From Krasilnikovozyma curviuscula (taxonomy: Eukaryota; Basidiomycota; Tremellomycetes; Cystofilobasidiales; Mrakiaceae): 64,000 nucleotides of DNA. Location of the stretch: positions 62,001 to 126,000 of the forward strand of contig MVAQ01000001.1 in assembly GCA_014825775.1 (NCBI GenBank), in the 5' to 3' direction. Positions 43,335 through 54,049 of the stretch are shown here, piece by piece (the first letter of the stretch is position 1; every line of letters begins with the position of its first letter). A program made the position numbers and the translations under genes. Under the pieces are notes generated by a model, which saw only the letters and a list, made by a program, of their open reading frames with translations, did no database searches and had not been told where the DNA came from.

Positions 43335-46300
43335 TTACTTGGCTACAAGATGGTCTAGGGCTTTTTGCAGGTTGTAATTCCCGACCTCCAGCGCATTCAA
43401 CGCTTCGCTTCTACTGAAGCCCATGGAGACAATAGTTCTTCGAAAAGAGACGGCATTCAACAGAAAGGAAAAGTCAAAGAAAAAAATACAGACACTCACT
43501 TCACGTCAGGGATGTCATCGGCCTCAGCACCTGTCTTGGTTCTCGCTGGGAGAGTAGGTCTAGCTGTCGATGTAGGTGGTGGACCAGGGGGTGGTGAGTA
43601 AACGTTCTGCGTTGGCTCAAATGCGCTATCGAAAGCGCTGGCAGATGAAGCAGGAGCTGCAGTGCCGGGTTCAGTGGGCGGAGCACCAAACGCATCGTCG
43701 AACGAGAAGGCAGACGCGCCCGTTGGCGCTGGCGCTGTCGTCCTAGCATCCCCAAACGCAGAGTCGAAGTCGGCAAAGCTTGGGTCCACTGCATAGGAAT
43801 CTATGGCAGCTTTGGAATCGGTAGTAGATGTCGAAGGGAGGGCGGTGGGAGTTCCTGCGGCTGGTGTCGCGTCGTCAAACTCAGTGTTAAACTCGTCAAA
43901 GCTATTGAAATCTTCTTCGCTGAATTCAACGGGGGTAGAGGCTGTCGCTGCAACTGGTGGAACGTCGGCAAACTCAGCGTCGAAGTCGTCGTCAAAGTTG
44001 GCTCCCGTGCTTGTAGAGGAGGGCGGATTGCTGACTGAAGGAGCAGCCGCAGCGGCCGGTGCAGGAGCGAACGGCTCATCACCAAAACCAGTAAATGGAG
44101 TAGACTTCGAGGTGGAAGTTTCAAATGGTGACTTGGATACAGGAGAGGCGGTAGCAGCAGTTGCTTGAGGAACAACTGGAACTGCTGAAGTGCTTGAGGG
44201 ACCGAAGCCTGCCAGGGGTGCAGTAGATGGAGAGCTGAAAGGATCTGAGTCGGTAGTAGTGATGGCTGCTGGGACAGCTGAAGTAGCAACAGCCGTGCTG
44301 GCGCGAGGAGGTGGTGGTGGAGCGGCCCTGCGGTGAACTGGTTCTGCGGGAGAAACGGGAGTTGGTGCAGGAACAGCTGGTTCTTCTGCTGTAATAGACT
44401 TTGATGCAGACTCATCGTGCCCGAATGGACTTGGTTCCGCTTCCGAAGCCACCGCAACAGGAGCAGGGCTGCTAAATACCTGCTCAGCGTCTGAGACAGT
44501 TGCATCTTCGGACGAGGTCCGAAGGGCAGAGGGTGCGGGGGATTTCAATAATGATGGCCTAGCATCCAAATCCTCTGGGCCTTCATCCTCATCATCGCTA
44601 CTGTCGTCCTCTTGTCCAGCAACTGGTGCAGTAGTTACAAGTGCGACAGGTGCAGTTGGCTCGTCAGCGGCTGGAGTTACGAATTCACCTGGAACAGCAG
44701 TGACTGGCTCTTCTGATTCATCTGTGAAGAAAAAAGAGGAACTGTTAGAAAAAAAAATGCACATGTGAATCAAGAAAGTGAGAATACCAACCTGCTCCGA
44801 ATGGTGAGGTTGCGCTAGGTTCTAGAGCAGCACTCTCAGTCGTGATTGGAGGGACATCTCTTGGCTCAGAAGCAATAGCTGACTTCTCCTCAAATGCGTC
44901 GCCAAAAGCGCTGTCGAACCCTTCGTTAGCGAGTGCAGCAGAGTCGGAGGCCCCTGTGGTAGTGGGGGCCGCAGCGAAGTCATCCCCGAAACCAGCGTCG
45001 AAGGACTGTACCTCAGCTGTGTTGGAAGCACCAGGTGTGGAAATTGGTGCAACTGGAGGTTCTAGAATGCCGAAGGATTCGTCAAAGGCGCTTGAAGCGG
45101 AAGGTGCCTCCTTAACTGGCTCAGGAGTTTTGTCTTTGTCGTCGAAGACAAGCTTGTCGACACCGAGCATGACAGCGCCAGCAGCAACAGCCCCGCCAGC
45201 GAATTCGGCAGCCTTTTCAAGGGCTGAAGTGGTTGCTGATGGCGGTGACGTCGTGAGTTCTTTGGTTGCTGGAGCTGGAGCGGAGAGACGCTCGAATGGA
45301 TTGTTGCTCTTTTGAGAAGAGATAGAAAGTGCTGGACTGAGCATTCGGTCTGGAGTAGCTGGAAGAGCAATGTTGGCAGCAACAGGGGCAGAAACTGGCG
45401 ACGTGAGAGCAGCTGTTTCGCCTTCTTCTAGGCCGACACCCTTGTGGGCATCAGCGAGGGCGGTGGTCGCCTTCTCATGTTCACCTTCAGCAGTAGAAAG
45501 TTGTTTCTTGGTGATGGTGGCCATTCCCTTTTGTTGGCGAGCATCCTTCTTGACCTTCTCCAACTCAATTTTCAACGCTGCGGTCTCGTCTCCGATCTCC
45601 TTCATCCTTCTCTTCATTCCTCTGATGTCCTCCTTGTCAGTCATCATTTGTCCATCTAAGTCAGTCTTCTCTTGTCTCAAGCTTGAAAGATCACCTTCAG
45701 CAGTAATGAGTTGGGTCTTGAGCGTCTTTAGAGTCTCAGCCTGTGTCGCGACTTTGGTTCTGAGTGCGGTTACGTTAGTTTCTTCAACCTCATAAGTCGA
45801 ACGAAGACCAACAAGCTTAGCCTGAAGATCAGTGATCTCCTTCGCTTGATCCATACTTTCATTCTCCAACGCCAAATTAGTAGCTTGGTGTTCTGAGACG
45901 GACTTGGTCAGCTGAGCATGTTGAGTCTGGAGGTTTGTCAGCTCAGGGTTTGCGGCTTTTGAAGCTATAGATGAGACTGGCGTAGCAGCAGCAGGGGCGA
46001 TTCCAAATGGTGATTGAACAGCTTCTCTAGAAGGTGGTGCCGGAGTGGGTTCTACTGGCGCTTCTTCACCGAGGAGATCTTCAGCAATTGGAGCAGCAGC
46101 GAAGGGGGCCATTCCAAAGCCACGGTTGGAGGCAGCAAATACAGAGGAGGTTGCTGGAGTGGTATCAGGGAAGTAGTTAGCACCTTGGACCGGAGCAGTG
46201 GCAGGTGGTGAATCACTGAAGGCGTCGAAAAGGTCTCGAACTGGAGGTTGAGCCGCTGGGGCTTGCTGACCTGTAGCTTGAGGACCGTATGTATCTCTCA

Positions 46301-47975
46301 AACTTGGAGGAATCATAGAAGTTGGAAGGGAAGCTGGAAGCTCTTTTCCAGCCAGCTTAGTCTTGATGAGATGCATCGCGACGGCGAACTCATCCTTGGT
46401 AAGGTTGCCTTCATTTCTGATATCAGCAAGATCCCTGACAACAAAGTGAGATGGGTTAGAACGCTCCAAAATAACGGATTGCAGGGCCACTCACCAAACG
46501 CTAGCCAGGACGGTTTCAGAGAGTTTACTCTCGAGCATGAACGGCACAGCAACGTCCCCTTCCAAAATGCCTCTTCCAAACTTGTCCAAACCCTCAAAGT
46601 ACCTATCCGATGCAGTCTTTTCGGCAGGAGTGATGTCCCAAGGAACCAACGCTTGAGCTGGAGCCGTTCCAAAAGCGGACTGACCGAACGCAGATGGGAA
46701 TCCAGATGCTGAGCCTCCCGTCGCTTGGGGCTGAACGTATTGCTGCTGACCAGTCATTTGACGAGGGATAGCAGAATAAGACTGGCCAGTTATTTGTCGT
46801 GAGATTGGGGATGCTGCTGCTGCTGGCTGGCCGGTCACCTGGCGAGAGATCGGAGCTGGGCTGGCGGAGAGCTGACGTGGTGAGCCAAACAACGAAGGGA
46901 GACCTCCTGGAGCCGGGGCACCTTCAGAAGCAGTCTCATATAGTCCAGTTGGGAGAGTGTCTGGCAGAGTCGCGACTTTGCCCATCATGGCAGCTTGGAT
47001 GAAATACATTCCAATGATGAAGTCGGTTTGATCGAGCGCTCCACGAGATTGAGTATCGGCCAGATTCCTGATGGAGAAACCGCAACGCTTCGATCAGTAC
47101 AATAGCAAAAATGTATCTTTTTAATGGTCCGAAGAGCACCCGTACCAGATTTGTCCCAGTTTCTGGTTTAGGCAGCCGAGTCAGCGACTATTGTTCTTTC
47201 GGGCAAATACGTCGAAAAACTCACGTCATACGGAAGTTTAGATTTGACAAACACATCTCTAGCCTTTTCTCCAGGTAAGAGACCGTTATTGGGTGCAGAT
47301 GCAGCGAAGTGACGCTTGAATTTGGCGATGTCCTCCGGCGTTAGAGGAGGCTGAAGGGACGACGACATTGCAGGACCACCGAACGCAGACGGAGACGTGA
47401 CAGCTGGAGGAGGTGGTGGGTGACCCGTGAATTTAGGAAGGACAGTTGAGGCTGAAGTAGAATAAACAAAAGAACAGGTCAGTTGGACGGAATCCTTATG
47501 GTGACGACTCGTTTGGTGAGCCCATGCTGCCCTCCAGCCCAAGCAATACCACCCTTGCTCCTGCCGTACCGATCCCACTTTTTCTTATCTCGCTGAACTC
47601 CTCATCAGTAAAGTTAACCCCGAGTGAAAGAAAAGCTCACCTCGTTCACCAGCTTCCTTGGTGAGGTCCCCTCCCCGTTGGGCGACCGCAATCAATCTCA
47701 GGGCGAGAGTCCACTGAGGCACGTTGAGACTTCCTGTGTCCGCCTCATCAGCAATGGCCCATATCTCACTAAGCCTGCCGATGTCAACTCCTGACGAGGT
47801 GAGGAATTCAAAGGCGGTCCCTCCTGAGATCAAGCCAGACGACTGAAGCTGTGTGAAGAGCAACGGATAGAAAGACGCCTCTGACGGGGTCACTTCAGAT
47901 AGAACCGTTTGGGTCAGCATCAATCTTCATTCTCAGATGAGAGTATGACCATTGCTTACATGGTTCAGGAGCCAT
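43335..47975 (-). CDS. EDE1: EH-domain endocytic scaffold Ede1 (Eps15 family)
   Basis: Early-arriving scaffold of clathrin-mediated endocytosis. N-terminus MAPEP then three EH domains: about 47900-47650 ([20 protein letters not shown]), 47300-47000 ([20 protein letters not shown] to [16 protein letters not shown]) and 46640-46350 ([20 protein letters not shown]). A long coiled coil follows (45930-45450, heptad-rich with [17 protein letters not shown]), then a Pro/Ser/Ala- and Asp/Phe-rich region, and a C-terminal UBA domain on its own exon ([20 protein letters not shown]) that should bind ubiquitin. An NPF motif (SNNPFERL) and a DPF motif suit binding to EH domains and adaptors. Between EH2 and EH3 lie repeated QxTG motifs. 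The UBA exon is joined by a normal GTGAGT intron. Confidence 0.94.
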
Positions 47976-48280
47976 GATGAGAAATCTCTCGACGAGAGAG
48001 GAATGAGAGAGAGGAGAACGGTTGAGATTGGCGTTGGGACCTTCTCACTGACTGACGAATCTCGCCACCGAAGTTCTCTCACTCAAAGAAGGTTTGAACT
48101 TCGATTCAAGAGAGAAAACTTATTATACATACACCGGGAATAAGTGTGCAATATTCATATGTCTAATTTCGTTTAGTCTGATCGATTTGCAAATAAGTAG
48201 CGCAATGTCTTTCTTTCTTCTTTTTCTAGCATAGCATAATGAGTACAGAGCGGTAGTTTAGATCTCTTTTCGTCATCCTA
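47976..48280. other. Intergenic region FIP1 to EDE1
   Basis: These 305 bp contain the EDE1 promoter and FIP1 3' end, both on the minus strand. The part next to EDE1 has repeated GAGAGA/TCTCTC runs (47990-48110), common in promoters here. Confidence 0.5.
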
Positions 48281-50612
48281 CTATCGCTTTTTAGACCGCG
48301 AGGACGATGAATGCCCATCGTCAGAGGGTGCTCGTTTCCTGGGGAGGTTAAACAAAGTCAGAACAGATGATTGCCTCTCATGTGAAACTTCGCCGAAACT
48401 CACCTTGACGTCCTGCCATACTCGTCATCACCTCCGTTGTCGGTAGCAGCGCCCTTGATGGAGAAACCCGAGGACGAAACCCCTTCATTGCCCATCTCGC
48501 CGTCGGCGGAACGACTCTTCCTCGACGCCCGGTCGTCGCTTTCCTCCCTCTGCGACGCCGGCCTGCTTATCCTCTTTGAAGGACCCTTAGGAGGCGAGGT
48601 CTCTCGGTTGCTCTTCGTAGGACTGTTAGCGCCGTACTCATCGCCTCCACCACCACCACTGCCGCCGCCAGTCCCACCGTAGTCCAGGCTGCCCACATCA
48701 GCGTCTCTGTTTCTGTCCTGGTCTTTGTCCTTGTGCGAATGCCCGCGGCTTCCCCGTGGGCCCGTAGGCGGAGCAGCAACTTTCCTTGGCCCAGTGGGTA
48801 CGTTAAGTGCTGCTGGGCCCGTGGGAAGGGAAGAGGACGGGCCTGTTGGGATGGAAGCTGCTGGCCCTGTCGGCACAGGTCCGTTAAAGCCCCCTCGTCC
48901 TCCTCGACCGGCACCCCCTCGTCCCGCGTTATACCCTCGTGGACCCGCTGGCAAGGGACCACCTCGACCTGCCGCGGCTGGCGGACGAGGGAGATTGGAA
49001 GGCCCTGCGGGCTTCTGCTCATCTCCGTTTTCTTCGTTTGTAATCTGACCCTCTTCGGTTATGTTGCTGTTGCCATTGTTGTTAGAAGCTTCGTTGGGTC
49101 CATTGAGCATCTGTTGCTGCTGCATTGATTGGAGATACTGAAGCTGCTGCTGCTGCTGCATTTGCTGCTGTTGCAATCCCATTCCTCCCATACCTAGAGC
49201 GGAAATACATAACCAAGAGACCAAATATAAGATCAGCAAGAAGTATGAACGAAAAGACTCGATGCGAGAAAAGGATCACGCACCTCTTGGTCCATTTGGC
49301 ATCCCGTTGTTCATCATTCCCATCATACCACCATCCATACCCCATCCGCCATTCATCATCATATTGAACTGGTTCTGATCAATGCCCGCGTACCCTTGCT
49401 GCTGAGCCATCTCAATCTGCCGTCTGACCTCATCCATCTCAGCCTGGATGGCCATCATTTCCCTCCTCCGGCGCACATACGCCATCCAACTGACCTCATC
49501 GAACCCGTAGTTGAACCAGTCGGATATATCAGCCCCTGGTGCGCGCCAGGCTTTCGATTGGATCGCCTCAGCGTCGATCTCATAAATCGACTGACCTGTT
49601 GGAAGGACAGCAACCCTGTTCAAGTCCACAGGAGTGTCGTTGATTGCTGATGCGTGCGGAATGGGGAGGTGAGAGTACGGGTTGATGCCATGCATCGCCT
49701 GTTGTTGGTATTGTTGCATGACGGCCATTTGTTGAGCGTCAAGCTGGACGGGAGCGGGAGTACCACCCTGCTGTTGCTGTTGTTGTTCTTGGCTCGAAGG
49801 TGGCTGTTGTATAATTTGTGGCTGAGATTGGGGTAGAAGAGTTGGGGCTAAAGGTTGAGGTATTGTCGTCGAAGGGGGAGCCAGTTGCTGTGAGGGCGAA
49901 GGTCGAGGTGCGACATTGTAGTCTGATGTGAGAGCTGGATTCGAGCTTGGGAACATGCCAGGAGCATTCTGGAGAGGTACTGCTTTCTGGGGGGTGGCTG
50001 GTTTGACGCTACCTAGGCCATGTCCTACGACCGCTTGCTTGATGGGTTGAGGAAGTCTACATGGAAATACTAGGTCAATGAGTCTGTAGGAAAGCTCCAA
50101 CTCAAACTTTTCCACTCACCTGAAGTCCATTGATCTACCTCCCGTTGGATCAAGAACGATATCCAGATCATCCTGCAGTAATACAAGCAGAATGGAGAAA
50201 GGTAAGCATTTTCTTAAGCACAGCAAGACACTAAAGACACTTGCATCCTCATCTTCTTCTTCTTCTTCCTCTTCATCTTCTTCTTCTCCATCTTCCAGTT
50301 CTCTTTGCTCGTCATTGTCAGCTGTGTCCATCTTGACCTCGGCTTGGTCCTCGACTTCAGCAGCTGGGTTGACAAAGTTCCCTTCCTCGTCCTCATGGCT
50401 GTCGGAGTTGTATCTTCCAGCCTCAACCTCTGAAGGAGCACTCAGTTTCCTACCAAGCGACGATAGTTCAGGCAAGTTAGAGGGCTTGGTCTACGATTTG
50501 TGGTGCTGTTGACGAAAGAAAAAAGCTGCTGGAGCACTTACTTCGACGCTGCAGCTGCACGGGGCTCTGAATCACCATACAGGAACGCGTCTTCATCATA
50601 ATCATCATCCAT
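48281..50612 (-). CDS. FIP1: Polyadenylation factor subunit Fip1
   Basis: Subunit of the cleavage and polyadenylation factor that bridges poly(A) polymerase to the complex. The acidic N-terminus (MDDDYDEDAFLYGD) and a poly-Glu run fit the poly(A)-polymerase-binding part. The conserved Fip1 motif is clear: ADISDWFNYGFDEVSWMAY (about 49530-49480). Around it are Pro/Gln-rich stretches, Met-Gly repeats (MMNGGWGMDGGMMG), then RGG/PTGP repeats and an RS/Lys-rich tail ending SSSSRSKKR. The last exon starts after a GTGAGT intron; stop at 48283-48281. Much of the length outside the core is low complexity and should be disordered. Confidence 0.92.
49108..49180. repeat. CTG/TTG (polyglutamine) simple repeat in FIP1
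   Basis: Plus-strand CTG and TTG triplets encode Gln runs on the minus strand (QQQQMQQQQQLQYLQ). It is a coding microsatellite. Confidence 0.85.
50251..50289. repeat. TCT/CTT (polyglutamate) simple repeat in FIP1
   Basis: Plus-strand TCT/TCC triplets encode a Glu-rich run (EEEDEEEEEEEDED) on the minus strand, within the acidic N-terminal part of Fip1. Confidence 0.85.
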
Positions 50613-51425
50613 CGTTCAGGACGGACAAAGAAACGAGGTCCTCCGGTGGATTTTGGGGGTTGAAGGTTGGGGAAATGGATGGTAAAGGCGATCTAGGCGG
50701 CGGGCGGGGGTGAGACGAAGCCCAAACCAACATGAGATATTCGAACCAACAGCAGACACGGTGATCTCTATTGAATCATGTAATATCCAATTACTGTTTT
50801 GGGGGGTTTTGACGCTACTTAGTTGGTATGAATCAAGCGATGTAAACCCGATCTGTAGGACGGCGGGGCAACAGACAATTCCAACAGAAAGCTTCAAGGT
50901 AGGCCAGCTGCTTCAATACCGAGAGAAACAAGGTAGCTTTACTAGACCAATCTGACCGCAACAGACTGAAGTTTGTCCCCAAATTCATCTTGGCGCCCTG
51001 TGGTTCCCCCTTAACATCAGTTCTAAAGGACTGTTGACAGCGAGATTACGTAAGTTAACTTTGGAATCTGACAAACGTAGGTTCTTCAACTTTCTATATA
51101 TCTGGGCTCTGCTTCTGGACTTGGAGATCGGAGCGCCTTTTGACTGCAACGGCGTTTTGCAGGCTTTCCACTTGGCCGACAAACTCTGTCTATATCCAGC
51201 TGAATAGGTACCGTCCCATTTTAACTGCTGGTTTCAATTACTCCAAATCCAGGAAAATCTAGCCCCAGGTGTACTACCTTCTTATCGCCATCGCGGGACG
51301 ATAATTATCTCGATAGCCGGAACGAATCTTGCAGCTGACCTAAAAGCTTGGAGTGCGGTGGGAAACAGAATCAACATAGAGACGCTCCCCAAAACCACAG
51401 TCATTTCTCACGTATCGAAAGTATA
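50613..51425. promoter_or_regulatory. Divergent intergenic region FIP1 / 4CL-like gene
   Basis: This 813-bp stretch separates two divergent genes. A minus-strand frame at 50985-51182 (65 codons, Lys/Arg/Ser-rich) has no known family. I see no RNA gene or repeat. Confidence 0.45.
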
Positions 51426-53717
51426 ATGAAGATCTACAAGTCCACAGTCCCTCCCATCAAAAACTTAACAAAACAGTCAATCTACAGCTACGTCTTCTCT
51501 TCTCCCCACAAAACGACCGGCAGTCAAGCACTGCCGGCCTACGTCGACGTCGTTTCGGGACGAAGTATTACTTATGAGGAACTAGAAGTAGCTTCTGTTG
51601 CTATTGGAGAAGGTCTGAAGGAAGTTAACGAGGTCAATGGGCTCAAAAATGGGTTAGTAGGGTCCTTCTGCTTCAACGCGTTCTTTCCAGCTCAAGTTGA
51701 CCAACGAAATGTATATCGCCAGAACTGCAATGATTTTCAGGTAGGAATCTTAAACTTCTATCTCTGCAATAGAATGCCGCCAATGAACCTCGTTCTCGCA
51801 GCCCGAACTCCCTCGACTTCCCGCTGGCTGTCTTTTCGTTGCTCTACGCTGGGATAACCTTCAATCTAGCAAACAGCTCATAGTTCGTTTTCATCGATTA
51901 TTTCGTTGTGGTCCGTTGTGGGTATCCTACTGAATGCACTCTGCGTCTCGTTCAGTACCTCCCAAGAACTGTCACACCAACTCAATAACAGCGACACCAA
52001 AATGGTCTTGGTCCACCCGGCCCTCCTACCAGTCCTGCTCAAAGCAGCCGGTGACTCTATTCCAAAAGCAGCCATCTACCTCCTTGTGCCTTCCTCCCAC
52101 GTACCGCCGGAGCTAGAAAAGGACGGCTGGCGCAGCTACGAGGCACTGGCGAAAAAGGGGAGAGATAGGAATGAAGCACCTATGTCAGGAGATGAGACAG
52201 CTTGGATGTGTTATAGCTCTGGAACTACAGGACTGGCTAAAGGTGTAGAGACCACTCGTGAGTCGATACCTTCCCCTGCATTTGTCATCGCAGTTGGAGC
52301 TAAGTGGAGATGGATGTTGTGCAGACTTCAACATCACCTCCAATGTTGAGGTAACTCTACCGTTGTTCCCACCCTTAAAAAGCGGAAAAGACAATATGTT
52401 TGGTATCCTTCCTTTCTACCACATCTTTGGTGAGTCTTGAATTTATACTGCTTTCAGGCAACGTTTGCTGATCGGCTTGCGTTTCTGGTCAGGTATCACC
52501 GTCAACATCATCCTACCCGCTTTCAAACGATTGACCGTCGCTGTGATGCCCAAATTTGATATTACTCTCTTTTGCAAGGTGAGCCTTTGGGATTGCCTTG
52601 TCGGATCGAACGGCAGCTACTTTGACTGACACGTTTCTCAAGAGCGTCGAGAGATACAAGATCTCATTCTCTCTTCTCGTTCCTCCGATTCTGGTGGCTC
52701 TGGCAACCTGTCCAGAAGTAGAGAAGTATAACATGACATCTCTCAAAACGGTTCTATCAGGAGCAGGTGTGTATTACTTTCAAAGCCCACATCTATATGA
52801 CTCGCTGAACTTACGCCCCCACCTCTTCCGGTAGCGCCGCTCGGGAAAGAGTTGATCGCTAAAGTCGAAGCACGTGGTTCCTCCTGGGGTATCTCCGTCA
52901 TCCAGGGCTACGGTATGACCGAGACCTCTCCCGTCGTGTCCATCCTTCCTGGCAGATTCTCGAACGAAAAAGCGGGCTCGTGTGGTCTCCTGTGTCCTAA
53001 TTTGGAGGCAAGGCTCATTGATGAGGACGGGAAAGACGCCGAGAATTGCAAAGTTGGTGGTGAACTGTGGTTGAGGAGTACGTGTAATATGCGGTGAGTT
53101 TTCTTCGAGACACACTTGAATGTTTTGTATCATATAAACGAGACTCATCGTTTGAGTAATTTGTTAGGGGTTACTGGAAGAACAAAGTAGCTACGGATGA
53201 CTGTCTTGATTCTGATGGATGGTTGAAGACTGGAGATGTCGCTGTGATAGATGACGACGGCTGTTTATAGTGAGCTGGTTTTCATCGTACATCATTTCTT
53301 ACCAGGCATTGCGCTCACACCTTGTTTCCTTCTTTCAGTATAATCGACCGACGAAAGGAACTTATCAAATACAAGGGGTTTCAAGTTGCACCTGCGGATC
53401 TCGAAGGCACCCTCCTCGGCCATCCTGCAATCGCTGATGTAGGTGTAATAGGCGTCTATGACGATGCCCAAGCTACAGAGTTGCCTCGAGCGTATGTTGT
53501 CCCCACCAAATTATTTGAAGATGAGAGTGAAGTGAAGAAATTTGAGAAAGAGATTGCGGAGTGGGTTGAGAAGTTGGTCGCGCCGCACAAGAGGTTGAGA
53601 GGGGGTTGTTTTGTAGTGAAGGAGATTCCGAAGCTGGCCTCAGGAAAAATTCTGAGGAGAGAGTTAAGGGCAATGGCAGCCAAAGATCCAAGATCTTTCC
53701 CTAAACCAAAGCTGTGA
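51426..53717 (+). CDS. AMP-binding acyl-CoA synthetase, 4-coumarate:CoA-ligase-like
   Basis: Adenylate-forming enzyme that activates a carboxylic acid with ATP and then transfers it to CoA. Motifs: SITYEELEVASVAIGEGLK, an 18-nt exon (51723-51740) leading to MIFSPNSLDFPLAVFSLLYA, YSSGTTGLAKGVE (P-loop-like A3), MFGILPFYHIFG, GYGMTETSPVVS (A5), GWLKTGDVAVIDDDG (A7), DRRKELIKYKGFQVAPADLE (A8) and PKLASGKILRREL with the catalytic Lys. Full length for the family. The start at 51426 matches the usual N-terminus; an in-frame ATG at 51348 would add 26 residues. The protein ends KPKL, a weak PTS1-like tripeptide, so peroxisomal targeting is possible. Fungal members act on fatty or aryl acids; the substrate here is not known. 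Confidence 0.9.
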
Positions 53718-54049
53718 TCGTCACTCGTTTGTTTACATTCTTTCGCTGGTGAATAGATCGTTGAACTAGCACTGCATCTTCAAAAGAATTAATGTTCTAC
53801 AATGTTTCACTTCTTTGATTTCGTTCTTTGTACTTTATCAAAGACCTTTATGATGCGAAAGAACGTCAAGTCAGTAAGGGCAACAGTCGCTTTATCCGCC
53901 ACGATTCATTCACCTCCCAACCTTATCTTGCTCAAATCCAAGTCACTTTCCCTCAATCCACTCACCTGCCCATTTCTGTCAAGGTGGATCCAACCAGTGG
54001 AAGCAATCAGATGCAGGTTCTACTCTAAAGATCCAACCTCGAACAGAAT
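53718..54049. other. Intergenic region 4CL-like gene to ATG2
   Basis: In this 332-bp stretch a T-rich block just after the 4CL-like stop suits a 3' UTR. C-rich DNA after 53890 fits the ATG2 promoter and 5' UTR. No gene is seen. Confidence 0.5.

Noticed and set aside
43501..45382. Long Leu/Gln/Pro-rich frames (e.g. 43801-44505 minus) as extra genes
   Set aside because: They are shifted-frame shadows of the low-complexity part of EDE1.
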